From Sedimenticola sp. (GTDB lineage Bacteria > Pseudomonadota > Gammaproteobacteria > Chromatiales > Chromatiaceae), in the NCBI GenBank assembly GCA_026984735.1, contig JALSRN010000101.1, forward strand, positions 34,176 through 98,175: a DNA stretch of 64,000 nucleotides. The letters are read 5' to 3'. Both the position numbers and the translations under genes were made by a program. A model generated the notes under the pieces. It saw only the letters and a program-made list of their open reading frames with translations. It had not been told where the DNA came from and did not search any database. How positions within the stretch are numbered: the first letter of the stretch is position 1; the number at the start of each line of letters is the position of its first letter. Below are positions 19,318 through 29,934 of this stretch, piece by piece.

Positions 19318-19845
19318 ATGCGCCTCGTCGTTCCGCTCTTCTTCTCTTTCTCGTTGGTTCTGGCCGGCTGCCAGAGCACCGGGGGGATCGAACCTTCTGG
19401 TCCCACCCCGGCGCAGCTCTCTCGCACCGCCGATCCTTCGGTCAAGGGGCGGCGCTTCACTTGGGGCGGCACTGTCATTCAGGTGAAGAACCTGCGGGAC
19501 CGCACGCTGGTGGAGATCATGGCCTATCCCCTGAACGGGGAGGGCAGGCCGCGTATCGGGCGGTCCCCGCTGGGCCGGTTTCTCGCCGACCACGAAGGGT
19601 TTTTGGAGCCGGCGGAGTACCCCGTGGGAACGCTGGTCACCGTCACCGGCCCCCTGTTGGGCTACACCGATGGCAAGGTGGGCGATGCCGGCTATCGCTT
19701 TCCCGCCTTGCGGGCGGACGAGATTCGGGTGTGGCCGGCGCCTGCCGCCGCCGCTGGGCCACGCCCCGCGGTGCACGTGGGCGTGGGCGTGGGGGGCGGC
19801 AGTCGCGGCGGCTGGAGCAACATCGGCATCGGCGTGGAGTTCTGA
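19318..19845 (+). CDS. Slp-family outer membrane lipoprotein (copy 2)
   Basis: MRLVVPLFFSFSLVLAGCQST lipobox; FTWGGTVIQVKNLRDRTLVEIMAYPLNGEGRPRIGRSPLGRFLADHEGFLEPAEYPVGTLVTVTGPLLG aligns with copy 1. Confidence 0.85.
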   Translation: MRLVVPLFFSFSLVLAGCQSTGGIEPSGPTPAQLSRTADPSVKGRRFTWGGTVIQVKNLRDRTLVEIMAYPLNGEGRPRIGRSPLGRFLADHEGFLEPAEYPVGTLVTVTGPLLGYTDGKVGDAGYRFPALRADEIRVWPAPAAAAGPRPAVHVGVGVGGGSRGGWSNIGIGVEF

Positions 19846-19846
19846 G

Positions 19847-20644
19847 ATGAATGAGATGAAGCTTACGGCTCTCTATCGTTATCCAGTGAAATCGATGCGC
19901 GGCGAATCGCTGCAGCGGATGGAGGTGGATGCGCGCGGACCGGCCTTCGACCGCCACTGGATGGTGGTGAACGAGAAGGGGCGTTTTCTCACCCAGCGGG
20001 AGCTGCCCCGCATGGCGCTCATCCGCCCGGAGGTGGTGGAGGGGGGGCTGCGCTTGCGGGCTCCGGGCATGCCTGAGCTGGAAGCGCCATCGCCCTCCTT
20101 CTCGGAGAGCGTGGAGGTCCAGGTCTGGAAAGACCTCTGCCGGGCTCTGCCGATGGGGGAAGCGGCGGACCGTTGGCTGAGAGAGTTTCTCGGCCTGCCT
20201 TGCCGGCTGGTGGAGTTTCCTCGCGAGGAGCACCGTCGGGTGGATCCCCACTACGCCACCGCCGGCGACGAGACCGAGTTTTCCGACGGCTTCCCTTTTC
20301 TGCTCATCTCCCAGGGTTCGCTGGACGATCTCAACCGCCGCATGCCGCGTCCCCTTCCCATGGAACGCTTCCGGCCCAATCTGGTGGTGGAGGGTTGCGA
20401 GCCCTACGCCGAGGACGAGTGGAAGCGCATCCGCATCGGCGACATCCCCTTCCGGGTGGTCAAACCCTGCTCCCGCTGCGTCATTCCCACCGTCAACCCG
20501 GAAACCGGCGAGCGCGAGGGCAACGAGCCGCTGAAGACTCTGATGACCTATCGCAAGGAGGGGGGCAAGGTCTTCTTCGGCCAGAACCTCATCCACGACG
20601 CCGAAGGAGTGCTCGAGGTGGGAATGCCGGTGGAGATCCTGTAA
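19847..20644 (+). CDS. MOSC domain-containing protein
   Basis: MNEMKLTALYRYPVKSMRGESLQRMEVDARGPAFDRHWMVVNEKGRFLTQRELPRMALI; PCSRCVIPTVNPETGER. Confidence 0.92.
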   Translation: MNEMKLTALYRYPVKSMRGESLQRMEVDARGPAFDRHWMVVNEKGRFLTQRELPRMALIRPEVVEGGLRLRAPGMPELEAPSPSFSESVEVQVWKDLCRALPMGEAADRWLREFLGLPCRLVEFPREEHRRVDPHYATAGDETEFSDGFPFLLISQGSLDDLNRRMPRPLPMERFRPNLVVEGCEPYAEDEWKRIRIGDIPFRVVKPCSRCVIPTVNPETGEREGNEPLKTLMTYRKEGGKVFFGQNLIHDAEGVLEVGMPVEIL

Positions 20645-20729
20645 TCTGAAGGCTGCTTTCGGCGCCGTCGACCGGTCGGGCGGGATCGAGTGCCGGGGGG
20701 TTGATCGAGTGGGAGCCCTTCCGAGGACG

Positions 20730-21737
20730 TCATCCGCCGTAATAGCTTCGATACCACTCCACGAACCGCCCGATCCCCTCTTCCAGAGGAGTGTCGGGCC
20801 GGTAGTCGAAATCCCGGATCAGGTCGTCCACATCGGCATAGGTATCGGGCACGTCGCCCGGCTGCAGGGGCAGGTACTCCTTCTTCGCTTTCACGCCCAG
20901 CGCTTTTTCCAGAGTCGAGATATAGTCCTCCAGCTCCACCGGTTGGTGGTTGCCGATGTTGTAGACCCGCCAGGGCGCCTGGCTGGAGCCGGGGTCCGGG
21001 TCGTCGCCGCTCCACTGCGGATTCGGCGCGGCGGGCTTGTCCAGCACCCGGATCACCCCCTCCACGATGTCGTCGATGTAGGTGAAGTCGCGCTTGTGTC
21101 TGCCGTAGTTGAACACCTTGATGGTTTCGCCGGCGAGGATGGCGCGGGCGAACTTCTGCAACGCCATGTCGGGCCGGTCCCAGGGGCCATAGACGGTGAA
21201 GAAGCGCAGGCCCGTGGTAGGCAGGCCGTAGAGGTGGCTGTAGGTGTGGGCCATGAGCTCATTGGCCTTCTTGGTGGCGGCATAGAGGCTCACCGGATGG
21301 TCCACGTTGTGGTGCACCGAAAAGGGCATGCGGGTGTTGGCGCCATACACCGAGCTGGAGGAGGCGTAGACCAGGTGTTCCACCCCCGTGTGGCGGCAGC
21401 CCTCGAGGATGTTGGCGAAGCCCACCAGGTTGCTGTCCACGTAGGAGAGGGGGTTCTCCAGGGAGTAGCGCACGCCGGCCTGGGCCGCCAGGTTCACCAC
21501 CCGCTGGGGACGGTGTTCGGCGAAGGCCCGAGCCACGCCTTCCCGGTCCGCCAGGTCCAGGCGCAGATGGGCGTAGCACGGATGGTCGGCATGGCGGGCC
21601 AGGCGCGCCTCCTTGAGGGCGGGATCGTAGTAGTCGTTGTGGTTGTCGATGCCGATCACTTCGTCGCCTCGCTCCAGGAGGCGCAAAGTGAGGGCCGAAC
21701 CGATGAAGCCGGCGGAGCCGGTGACCAAGACCTTCAT
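20730..21737 (-). CDS. NAD-dependent epimerase, likely UDP-glucuronate 4-epimerase
   Basis: 335 aa; [58 protein letters not shown]. Confidence 0.92.
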   Translation of the reverse strand: MKVLVTGSAGFIGSALTLRLLERGDEVIGIDNHNDYYDPALKEARLARHADHPCYAHLRLDLADREGVARAFAEHRPQRVVNLAAQAGVRYSLENPLSYVDSNLVGFANILEGCRHTGVEHLVYASSSSVYGANTRMPFSVHHNVDHPVSLYAATKKANELMAHTYSHLYGLPTTGLRFFTVYGPWDRPDMALQKFARAILAGETIKVFNYGRHKRDFTYIDDIVEGVIRVLDKPAAPNPQWSGDDPDPGSSQAPWRVYNIGNHQPVELEDYISTLEKALGVKAKKEYLPLQPGDVPDTYADVDDLIRDFDYRPDTPLEEGIGRFVEWYRSYYGG

Positions 21738-21738
21738 T

Positions 21739-23061
21739 TTAGAGGCGACCGATGCCGTCGTAGTGGAATCCCATCTCCCGCATCCGTTCCGGGTCGTAGA
21801 TGTTGCGGCCGTCGAAGAGGACGGGCTGGTTCAGCTTCTCTTTGATGGCTTCGAAGTCGGGGCTGCGGAAAAGATTCCACTCGGTCACCACGGCCAGCGC
21901 GTCGGCGCCTTCGGTGGCTGCCTCCGGGGTGTCGCACAGCTCCAGATCGTCACGCTCGCCGTAGATGCGGCGGCACTCGTCCATGGCCACGGGGTCGTGG
22001 GCCTTCACCTTCGCGCCCGCCTCCCACAGCGCCTCCATCAGGACCCGGCTGGGAGCCTCGCGCATGTCGTCGGTGTTGGGCTTGAAGGCCAGGCCCCACA
22101 AGGCGATGGTCTTGCCGGCCAGTTGGCCGTCGAAATGGTCGTGAATCTTCTCGTAGATGCGCCGCTTCTGGTCGCGGTTCACCGCTTCCACCGCATTGAG
22201 GAGGCGGGCGTCGTAGCCTACCTCACGGGCGGTGCGCTCCAGCGCCTGGACGTCCTTGGGGAAGCAGGAGCCGCCGTAGCCGCAGCCGGGGTAGATGAAG
22301 GCGTAGCCGATGCGGCTGTCCGAGCCGATGCCGTGACGCACCTTCTCGATGTCGGCGCCCAGCCGCTCGGCCAGATTGGCCAGCTCGTTCATGAAGCTGA
22401 TCTTGGTGGCCAGCATGGCGTTGGCGGCGTATTTGGTGAGCTCGGCCGAACGGATGTCCATGGCGATGAGCCGATCGCGGTTGCGGTTGAAGGGCGCGTA
22501 GAGCGCGCGCAGCAGTTCGGTGGTGCGAGGGTTGTCGGTGCCGATGACGATGCGGTCGGGCTTCATGAAGTCCTCGATGGCCGCTCCCTCCTTGAGAAAT
22601 TCGGGGTTGGAGACCACGTCGAACTCCACCGATTTGCCACGCTTGGCCAGGGTCTCCTCGATGCGGGAACGAACCTTGTCGGCGGTGCCCACCGGCACCG
22701 TGGATTTGTCCACCACGATGCGGTACTCGTCCATGTGCTCGGCGATGGTCTGGGCCACGGCGAGCACGTATTGCAGATCGGCCGATCCGTCCTCGTCGGG
22801 CGGCGTGCCCACCGCGATGAACTGGAAGAGGCCGTGCTTCACCGCCTCTTCCGGATCGGTGGTGAAGGCCAGCCGGCCGGCGGCCATATTGCGCTCCACC
22901 ATCTGGTCCAGATCGGGTTCGTAGATGGGGATGACGCCGCGGCGGAGCTTGTCGATCTTCTCTTGGTCCACGTCCATGCAGAGGACGTCGTTGCCCACTT
23001 CGGCCAGGCAGGCGCCGGTGACCAGGCCCACGTAGCCGCTTCCGAATATGGTGACTTTCAT
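21739..23061 (-). CDS. ugd: UDP-glucose 6-dehydrogenase
   Basis: 440 aa; [50 protein letters not shown]. Confidence 0.95.
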   Translation of the reverse strand: MKVTIFGSGYVGLVTGACLAEVGNDVLCMDVDQEKIDKLRRGVIPIYEPDLDQMVERNMAAGRLAFTTDPEEAVKHGLFQFIAVGTPPDEDGSADLQYVLAVAQTIAEHMDEYRIVVDKSTVPVGTADKVRSRIEETLAKRGKSVEFDVVSNPEFLKEGAAIEDFMKPDRIVIGTDNPRTTELLRALYAPFNRNRDRLIAMDIRSAELTKYAANAMLATKISFMNELANLAERLGADIEKVRHGIGSDSRIGYAFIYPGCGYGGSCFPKDVQALERTAREVGYDARLLNAVEAVNRDQKRRIYEKIHDHFDGQLAGKTIALWGLAFKPNTDDMREAPSRVLMEALWEAGAKVKAHDPVAMDECRRIYGERDDLELCDTPEAATEGADALAVVTEWNLFRSPDFEAIKEKLNQPVLFDGRNIYDPERMREMGFHYDGIGRL

Positions 23062-23122
23062 GGTGGCTTGTCCCTTCCTGAAAAAATGGGGGGATTATAT
23101 CCCACTCCGGGGAGTTGGTTTT

Positions 23123-24943
23123 TCAGAGGCCGACGGCGTGCTGGTTCAACCACTCTTCGAGCATGACCAGCACCCAGATGAAGACGCCGTAATAGGTGGC
23201 GTGGCCGCTCTGCTGGGCCTCGATGATCCTGCCAATGAACTTCTCGTTGAGGAAACCCCGTTTCTCGATGCCTTCCAGCCGTTCGTGGGAGAAGGCGGCG
23301 AGAGGAGGATGCGCCTGCATCCACAGGCCGAAGGGGAGGCCGAAGCCGTGCTTGTGCTTCTCCAGCGTTTTGCGCGCGAGGAACCCCTTCATGGCGCGGC
23401 GGTAGAAGGCGCGCAGTTGCTGGCCGCGCAGCAGCATCCGTTCCGGCACGCCGGCGGCGAATTCCACCATCTCTTCCTGCAGCAGCGGGTAGCGGACATC
23501 GATTCCCGCCAGTTCGCACATCCGGTTCACCTTGCGAAGGTCGTTGTCGGCGAGGGTGAACTTGTGGTCCAGAAAGAGCATCCGCTTGACCAGGCCGGCA
23601 TCGTCGCACTGCTGCCAGCGGGAGCGCAGCAGCCGGATGGGGGCTTCGGCGTCCACTTGCTCGAGGAATCCAGGGTCGAAGATCTCCTGGAGCGCGAAAC
23701 GGTGGAGGAAGTTGTAGGTCTCCAGCCGTTCCGGCATGGGCACCTTGGCCTGCTCCACATAGCTGTGAAGCTTGCGCAGGGGCGGCAGCCGGCGGGCCAG
23801 GGGCTCCACCAGAAGGCTCTTGAGCGGGCCCGGCACTCCGTCGTAGAGCGCGAAGAGCTTCTGTTTCGCGTAGCGGGCGTTGCCAGCGAAGATCTCGTCG
23901 CCGCCGTCGCCTGCGAGAAGCAGTTTCTTGCCCGCTTCGCTCGCCATGCGCGCGCAGTAGTAGGCCGGAACGGCGGAGGCGTTGCCGAAAGGCTCGTCGT
24001 AGGCGGCGGCGGCCAGGGGGATGGCTTCCAGCACGTCCTGCGGAGTAACGTAGTATTGGTGCAGCCGGGCGCCGAAATGGTCGGCGGTGGCGCGGGCGTA
24101 CTCCATCTCGTCGAAGCCCTCGGCATCGAAACCGATGGCGAAGGCGTCCACCGGCTGTGACTGGATCTTCTGCAACACGCCGGTCACCGTACTGCTGTCG
24201 AGTCCGCCGCTGAGAAAGGTGCCGAGGGGACTCCCCGCCGGCGCGTTGCTGCGCACCACCTGTTCCAGCCTCTCATGGAGCTCTTCCGCCAGCGTCCGCT
24301 CGGGGACGTCGCGCTCCGAAAAGGCGAGCTGCCAGTACCGGTGCACCTTCACCCTTCCGTCGGCATACTCCAGGCATTGCCCGGGTTCCAGCTTGCGCAC
24401 GTTTTCGAAGAGGGTGCCGGGGCTGGGCACCATGTGGAAATAGAGATAGTTGAACAGCCCCTGGAGATCTATGGAGGGTTGGAGCCGGGAGTGTGCGAAG
24501 AGGCTCGAGATCTGGCTGCCGAAGAGCAGCGTATCCTCCACGAGGCTCCAGGCCAGCGGCCGGATGCCGAGCCGGTCCACCGCGAGGAGCGCCCTTCGGT
24601 GCCCAGGGTCGATGACCGCCAGGGCGAAGTCGCCCGCCAGTCGCTCCAGTACGTCGGCGCCATGACGACGGTACTCTTCGATCAGCGCGCCGGCGTCTCC
24701 CTCCTCGGCGGCCAGCCGCTCCAGTTCCCGGTCGGTCCATCGCGGATGGCCCTCGATGGCGGCGCACAGGCCGCCTCGGCAAACGCTAGAGGCCGTTCCC
24801 GCCCCTCCCGCAGCCGTTCCTCCTTTTTCCAGTGCGGCTGTTTCCTGCTCCTCCGGCGCCGGTGCGGTGCGCGAGCACATCCCGCGCAGCAGCGCCTCGC
24901 CGTTTTCTTCCTGGTCGCCGATCCAGCCGCAGATGAAACCCAT
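23123..24943 (-). CDS. Asparagine synthase-related protein
   Basis: LGTFLSGGLDSSTVTGVLQ (PP-loop), LLLAGDGGDEIFAGNARY, KHKHGFGLPFGLWM; N-terminus MGFICGWIGDQ. Start at 24943 preferred over 24985. Confidence 0.88.
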   Translation of the reverse strand: MGFICGWIGDQEENGEALLRGMCSRTAPAPEEQETAALEKGGTAAGGAGTASSVCRGGLCAAIEGHPRWTDRELERLAAEEGDAGALIEEYRRHGADVLERLAGDFALAVIDPGHRRALLAVDRLGIRPLAWSLVEDTLLFGSQISSLFAHSRLQPSIDLQGLFNYLYFHMVPSPGTLFENVRKLEPGQCLEYADGRVKVHRYWQLAFSERDVPERTLAEELHERLEQVVRSNAPAGSPLGTFLSGGLDSSTVTGVLQKIQSQPVDAFAIGFDAEGFDEMEYARATADHFGARLHQYYVTPQDVLEAIPLAAAAYDEPFGNASAVPAYYCARMASEAGKKLLLAGDGGDEIFAGNARYAKQKLFALYDGVPGPLKSLLVEPLARRLPPLRKLHSYVEQAKVPMPERLETYNFLHRFALQEIFDPGFLEQVDAEAPIRLLRSRWQQCDDAGLVKRMLFLDHKFTLADNDLRKVNRMCELAGIDVRYPLLQEEMVEFAAGVPERMLLRGQQLRAFYRRAMKGFLARKTLEKHKHGFGLPFGLWMQAHPPLAAFSHERLEGIEKRGFLNEKFIGRIIEAQQSGHATYYGVFIWVLVMLEEWLNQHAVGL

Positions 24944-25041
24944 GTGTTCTAATCCCGTTGATCTTTGTTCAAGCGAAAAAACCAATTTTACGCCAATCGT
25001 CCGCGTTCATGCTTCGGCCGAAGGCGTCCCCGCTGAAGGGC

Positions 25042-25956
25042 TTATTTCTTCTTTTTCCCGCGCTTCGCCCGGGGGTGCGTTGCGTCGTAGACCCGTGCCA
25101 GGTGCTGAAAATCGAGATGAGTGTAGATTTGCGTGGTGCCGATGTCGGCATGCCCCAGCAGCTCCTGCACGGCGCGCAGATCGCCCGAAGACTCCAGCAG
25201 GTGGCTGGCGAAGGAGTGGCGCAGCAGGTGGGGATGGAGGTGACGGACCGCCTGGCGATGGCGGGCGTGCTGCTCCAGCCGGTGCTGGACGGTGCGGGCG
25301 CTGATGCGTCTGCCCCGTTTGCTGACGAAGAGGGCGGGTTCTTCGGGAGCCGCCAGGCGGTGACGGACCTTCAGCCAGCGGTCCACCGCTTCCAGCGCCT
25401 TGGAACCCACCGGCAGCCGGCGGGTCTTGGCGCCCTTGCCGGTGACCTCCAGCATGGCGTCACGGCGATCCAGGTCGTTCAGGTCGATAGAGATCAACTC
25501 CGCCAGGCGCAGTCCGCAAGAGTAGGCGAGTTCCATCATCGCCAAGTCTCGGATCTCCAGGGGAGTTCCGCTCTCCACCGACAAGAGCCTCTCCATCTGG
25601 TCGACCTCCAGCACCGCCGGAAGTTTTGCGCGGACCTTGGGGGTGCGAACCCCCCGCGCCGGATTTTCCTGGATTTTTCCCTCCAACATCAGATACCGGA
25701 AGAAAGTGCGCAGCGCGGAGAGCCGGCGCCGCAGGCTGGTGGCGGAGAGGCCACGCCGGTTTTCGGCGGCGGCGTAGCGGCGAATGTCGGACTGGCGCAG
25801 ATCCGGCCAGGCCAGTTTTCCCTGCTGCCGGTTCCAGGAAGAGAAGTGGGCAAGGTCCTTTCGGTAGGCGTCGATCGTGCGGGGAGAGAGACGCCGCTGG
25901 TGGGCGAGGTGGTCGAGGAAGGCTTCGACGAGCGGGTCGGCCGGCTCGCTTTTCAT
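25042..25956 (-). CDS. xerC: Tyrosine recombinase XerC
   Basis: 304 aa from ATG at 25956: [56 protein letters not shown]. Gene order dapF-DUF484-xerC supports it. Confidence 0.95.
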   Translation of the reverse strand: MKSEPADPLVEAFLDHLAHQRRLSPRTIDAYRKDLAHFSSWNRQQGKLAWPDLRQSDIRRYAAAENRRGLSATSLRRRLSALRTFFRYLMLEGKIQENPARGVRTPKVRAKLPAVLEVDQMERLLSVESGTPLEIRDLAMMELAYSCGLRLAELISIDLNDLDRRDAMLEVTGKGAKTRRLPVGSKALEAVDRWLKVRHRLAAPEEPALFVSKRGRRISARTVQHRLEQHARHRQAVRHLHPHLLRHSFASHLLESSGDLRAVQELLGHADIGTTQIYTHLDFQHLARVYDATHPRAKRGKKKK

Positions 25957-26624
25957 CCGCCGTCGCGGCGGGCCACCGCCTGCAAAGTGAGGCTCACCAG
26001 CTCTCCCAGCCGGATGAGGAAATCCACTCCTTTGCCGGCATGGAAACGGTCGCGGTCGCGGCTGCCGATGGCCAACACTCCGGCGAGCTCGCTGGTGCGT
26101 ATGGGAATCAGCGCCGCCGAGCCGCTCTCTCCCGCCTGATCGCCGAAGAGCACCTTCAATTTTTCGCCGCTGAGAGGACCGCAGGTGGGCTTGTCGGTGC
26201 GCATGAACTTGCGGAAGATGGCCAGGCCCGCCTCGCTCACGCGGGCCTCCTCCAGATCTTCGGTGGAAAAGAGCTTGAGCTCCACCGCGTCGGCGTTGAA
26301 GCGCGCTCGCAGTTCGTCCTGAAGGATGGCCAACACCTCTTCCACCGTGGTTGCGCCGATGAGGTCGAGGGTCAGGCGATGAAGCCGCTGGTTGAGTTGT
26401 TCGTTCTCGCGGGCCACGGCGATCAGCTCCTGGAGCTGCTTCTGGTAACGTGCCGCTTTGTCCTGAAGCATGCGGATCTTGTGCTCCAGCAGGGAGACCG
26501 CTTCGCCGGTGCGATGGGGGACCTCGATGTCCTCCAGCACATCCTCGTGGCGCAGAAAGAAGTCGGGATGGTCGAGAAGATAACGGGCGATCGCCGCTTC
26601 TTGTTCGCTGTCGATCTCGTTCAT
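25953..26624 (-). CDS. DUF484 family protein
   Basis: 223 aa; [62 protein letters not shown]-like C-terminus. Confidence 0.93.
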   Translation of the reverse strand: MNEIDSEQEAAIARYLLDHPDFFLRHEDVLEDIEVPHRTGEAVSLLEHKIRMLQDKAARYQKQLQELIAVARENEQLNQRLHRLTLDLIGATTVEEVLAILQDELRARFNADAVELKLFSTEDLEEARVSEAGLAIFRKFMRTDKPTCGPLSGEKLKVLFGDQAGESGSAALIPIRTSELAGVLAIGSRDRDRFHAGKGVDFLIRLGELVSLTLQAVARRDGG

Positions 26625-27448
26625 AGTTCAATCTCGCCTTCGAATACCCGAATGGCGGGTCCCGCCATCCAGACGGGTTCCGCCCCACCTTTCCAGCTTA
26701 TCACAAGATCTCCGCCCCGCAGGTGGACCTTCACCTCTTCATCCAGCAGCCCGCGCAGCCGTCCCGCCACCACGGCCGCGCAGGCACCGGTGCCGCACGC
26801 CAAGGTTTCGCCCACGCCGCGCTCCCACACGCGAAGATCGATTTCCCCGGGATTGCGGATGGACATGAAGCCCACGTTGACCTTTTCCGGAAAACGCTCG
26901 TGCGTTTCGATGAGCGGCCCCAAGGTGGCGACAGGCGCCACGGAGAGATCGTCCACCATCACCACCGCATGGGGGTTTCCCATGGAGAGGGCGCTGATGG
27001 AGACGAGCTGCTTCTCCACTTGCAAGCTGTAGGTGGAACTGGCGTGCGCGGCGCGGAAAGGGATGCGTTCCGGCTCGAGGATGGGGGCGCCCATGTTGAC
27101 GACCACCTGGTCCCCTTTGAGAAAGAGCCGGATGGCCCCCTTGCGGGTGCCCACGTCGATGATCTCTTTGCGGGTGAGCCCCTTTTCATGCACGAAACGG
27201 GCGAAGCAGCGGGCGCCGTTGCCGCACTGTTCCACTTCGCCGCCGTCGGCGTTGAAAATGCGGTAGTAGAAATCGGTGTGCTCGTCGCGGGCCGGTTCCA
27301 CCAGCAGCACCTGGTCGCAGCCCACGCCGAAACGCCGGTCGGCGAGGAAACGGATCTGCTCCTCGTTCAGTTCCACCTGCTGATGGATGGCGTCGAAGAC
27401 CACGAAATCGTTGCCGAGTCCTTGCATCTTGGTGAACTTCAGCTTCAT
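26621..27448 (-). CDS. dapF: Diaminopimelate epimerase
   Basis: [53 protein letters not shown]. Confidence 0.97.
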   Translation of the reverse strand: MKLKFTKMQGLGNDFVVFDAIHQQVELNEEQIRFLADRRFGVGCDQVLLVEPARDEHTDFYYRIFNADGGEVEQCGNGARCFARFVHEKGLTRKEIIDVGTRKGAIRLFLKGDQVVVNMGAPILEPERIPFRAAHASSTYSLQVEKQLVSISALSMGNPHAVVMVDDLSVAPVATLGPLIETHERFPEKVNVGFMSIRNPGEIDLRVWERGVGETLACGTGACAAVVAGRLRGLLDEEVKVHLRGGDLVISWKGGAEPVWMAGPAIRVFEGEIEL

Positions 27449-28689
27449 GGCAGCAAATGTTCTCCCCGCCACAGATCTTCAATTCGTTCACGCTCCCGGA
27501 CCAGATAGGCCTGGTCGCCGTCCACCATCACTTCGGCGGCGCGGGGGCGGCTGTTGTAGTTGGAAGCCATGGCGAAGCCGTAGGCGCCGGCGGAGCGGAC
27601 GGCCAGCAGGTCCCCCTCCTCGAGAGCAAGGCGGCGCTCCTTGCCCAGAAAATCGCCCGTTTCGCAAATGGGACCCACCAGATCCCAGGTCCTCACTTTC
27701 CCATCGCGCGCGCGCACCGGCACGATCTCCTGCCAGCTGCCATAGAGAGCGGGGCGCAGCAGGTCGTTCATGGCGGCGTCCACGATGGCGAAATTTCTGG
27801 CCTCGGTGAGCTTGAGATACTCCACCCGGGTCAGCAGCACCCCGGCGTTGGCGGCGATGGCGCGGCCCGGCTCCACCAAAATCTCCAGCTGGCGCCCCCG
27901 CAACCGGCGGGCCACGGCGTTCGCATACTCGGCGGGCGCGGGCGGCTCTTCGTCGCGGTAGGGCACGCCCAGCCCGCCGCCGAGATCGAGATGGTCGAGG
28001 GCGATGCCTTCCTCGCCGAGACGATCCACCAGCGCCAGCACCCGGTCGAGCGCATCGAGAAAGGGAGAGAGTTCCAGCAACTGGGAGCCGATGTGGCAGT
28101 CCACCCCCGAGAGGCGCAGGCCAGGCAGCTCCAGGGCGCGGCGGTAGAGGCGCAGCGCCTCCTCCATGGGGACGCCGAACTTGTTCTCTTTCAAGCCGGT
28201 GGAGATGTAGGGGTGGGTGCGGGCGTCCACGTCGGGATTGACGCGCAGGGCCACGGGCGCCTCGGCGCCGTGGGCGGAGGCCACCCGGGAGAGCCGCTCG
28301 AGCTCCGCTTCCGATTCCACGTTGAAGCAGCGGATGCCCAGTTCCAGGGCGCGCTCCATCTCGTCCACCCGCTTGCCCACCCCCGAGAAGACGATGCGTC
28401 CGGGATGACCGCCGGCCTTCACCACCCGCTCCAGCTCCCCCAGCGAGACGATGTCGAAACCGGAGCCGAGGCGGGCGAGCAGATCGAGAACGGCCAGGTT
28501 GGAGTTGGCCTTCACCGCGTAGCAGACCAAGTGGGGCCGGTTTCCGAAAGCGTCGTCGAACGCCCGCCAGTGGCGCTCCAGAGTGGCGCGGGAGTAGATG
28601 TAGCAGGGCGTGCCCCAGCGGCGGGCGATCTCCTCCAGGGGCACCTCCTCGGCATGGAGGTGGCCTTCACGGTAGCGAAAGTGGTCCAT
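27445..28689 (-). CDS. lysA: Diaminopimelate decarboxylase
   Basis: 414 aa; [49 protein letters not shown]. Confidence 0.97.
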   Translation of the reverse strand: MDHFRYREGHLHAEEVPLEEIARRWGTPCYIYSRATLERHWRAFDDAFGNRPHLVCYAVKANSNLAVLDLLARLGSGFDIVSLGELERVVKAGGHPGRIVFSGVGKRVDEMERALELGIRCFNVESEAELERLSRVASAHGAEAPVALRVNPDVDARTHPYISTGLKENKFGVPMEEALRLYRRALELPGLRLSGVDCHIGSQLLELSPFLDALDRVLALVDRLGEEGIALDHLDLGGGLGVPYRDEEPPAPAEYANAVARRLRGRQLEILVEPGRAIAANAGVLLTRVEYLKLTEARNFAIVDAAMNDLLRPALYGSWQEIVPVRARDGKVRTWDLVGPICETGDFLGKERRLALEEGDLLAVRSAGAYGFAMASNYNSRPRAAEVMVDGDQAYLVRERERIEDLWRGEHLLP

Positions 28690-28692
28690 GGG

Positions 28693-28809
28693 CTACTGTT
28701 GATGTTGCTGTTGTTGCGGCGGCGGCATGTAGAGCGGTCCCTTGTGTCCGCAACCGCCCAGAGCCGGCAACAGGGCGAGGAGCAGAAAGGGCAGGGAGAA
28801 GCGCAGCAT
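28693..28809 (-). CDS. lptM: LptM (YifL-type) small lipoprotein, absent from the ORF track
   Basis: Translated by hand: MLRFSLPFLLLALLPALGGCGHKGPLYMPPPQQQQHQQ*. Classic CG(H/Q)KGPLYMP motif after the lipobox Cys; located upstream of lysA-dapF. Confidence 0.9.
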   Translation of the reverse strand: MLRFSLPFLLLALLPALGGCGHKGPLYMPPPQQQQHQQ

Positions 28810-28875
28810 CGACGACTGTCTCGTGACTCTCAAAGGCGCTAGTATAACGCCTTTGAAACTTTACCCGGAGCGTCC

Positions 28876-29526
28876 GTGGACTATCCATCGCCTCTGGTCG
28901 TCGATCCTTCTGGAAGCGTGCGCCATTCGATCGTCTGGCTGCACGGCCTGGGGGCGGACGGTCGCGATTTCCTGCCGGTGGCCGAGGCCCTGCGCCTGCC
29001 GCCCGAGCTGGGGGTGCGCTTCCTCTTCCCCCAAGCGCCGCGACGGCCGGTGACGGTGAACGGTGGGCTGGCGATGCCGGCCTGGTACGACATCTATTCC
29101 CTGGAAGCGGGCGCGCCGGTGGATCTCGAGGGGATCCGGCGTTCCGTGGCCTACGTGCAATCGCTGGTGCGGCAGGAGCAGGCGCGGGGCGTGGAGCCGG
29201 AGCGGGTGGTGCTGGCGGGCTTTTCCCAGGGCGGGCTGGTGGCGCTGGCGGCGGCCCTCCACGGTCGCGAAGCGCTGGCGGGGGTGGCGGCGCTCTCCAC
29301 CTATCTGCCGCAGGCGGTGGTGCCGGAGATCGCGATCCCGCGCCGCGTCTTTCAGGCCCACGGCCGCCAGGACGAGGTGGTGCCCCTTTCGGCGGGAGTG
29401 GCGGCGCGAGACCGCCTGTTGGCCCAGGGGCACCAAGTGGCGTGGCACCAATACGACATGGGCCATACGGTTTGCGCGGAGGAGGTGGTCGATCTGCGGG
29501 TCTGGCTCATGGAAGCGCTGAGGTAG
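28876..29526 (+). CDS. Alpha/beta hydrolase (phospholipase/carboxylesterase family)
   Basis: SIVWLHGLGADGRDFLPVAEAL; VLAGFSQGG; HGRQDEVVP. Confidence 0.93.
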   Translation: MDYPSPLVVDPSGSVRHSIVWLHGLGADGRDFLPVAEALRLPPELGVRFLFPQAPRRPVTVNGGLAMPAWYDIYSLEAGAPVDLEGIRRSVAYVQSLVRQEQARGVEPERVVLAGFSQGGLVALAAALHGREALAGVAALSTYLPQAVVPEIAIPRRVFQAHGRQDEVVPLSAGVAARDRLLAQGHQVAWHQYDMGHTVCAEEVVDLRVWLMEALR

Positions 29527-29565
29527 GGCGGATGGAAGCCGCTCCGCATCGATATCGGCCTCTCC

Positions 29566-29934
29566 TCAATCGTACTCTTCGGCCCGGCGGGCGTCGCCCC
29601 GGACTTTCTCCGCCGGATAGCGCCGTTCGTTGATGGCGATCTTGCGGTTGGCGGCATCCAGAAGGTCGATCTCCAGCCGCTGGCCGAGCCGGACCAGATA
29701 GATGAGGATGTCGGCCAGCTCCAGGGCCACCGCCTCCTTTTTTTCCGGGGAGAGATTTTCGCTCTGCTCCTCGGTCAGCCATTGGAAGTGCTCCAACAGC
29801 TCGCCCGCTTCTCCCGCCAGCGCCATGGCCAGGTTCTTTGGAGAGTGGAACTGTTCCCAGTCGCGTTGCCGGGCGAACTGCAGCAGCCGCTGGTCGAGTC
29901 GTTCGAGGCTGTCTTTCATGGAAGGCGCGCTCAT
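29566..29934 (-). CDS. Nucleotide pyrophosphohydrolase (MazG-like)
   Basis: 122 aa; FARQRDWEQFHSPKNLAMALAGEAGELLEHFQWLTEEQ..VALELADILIYLVRLGQRLEIDL. Confidence 0.9.
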   Translation of the reverse strand: MSAPSMKDSLERLDQRLLQFARQRDWEQFHSPKNLAMALAGEAGELLEHFQWLTEEQSENLSPEKKEAVALELADILIYLVRLGQRLEIDLLDAANRKIAINERRYPAEKVRGDARRAEEYD

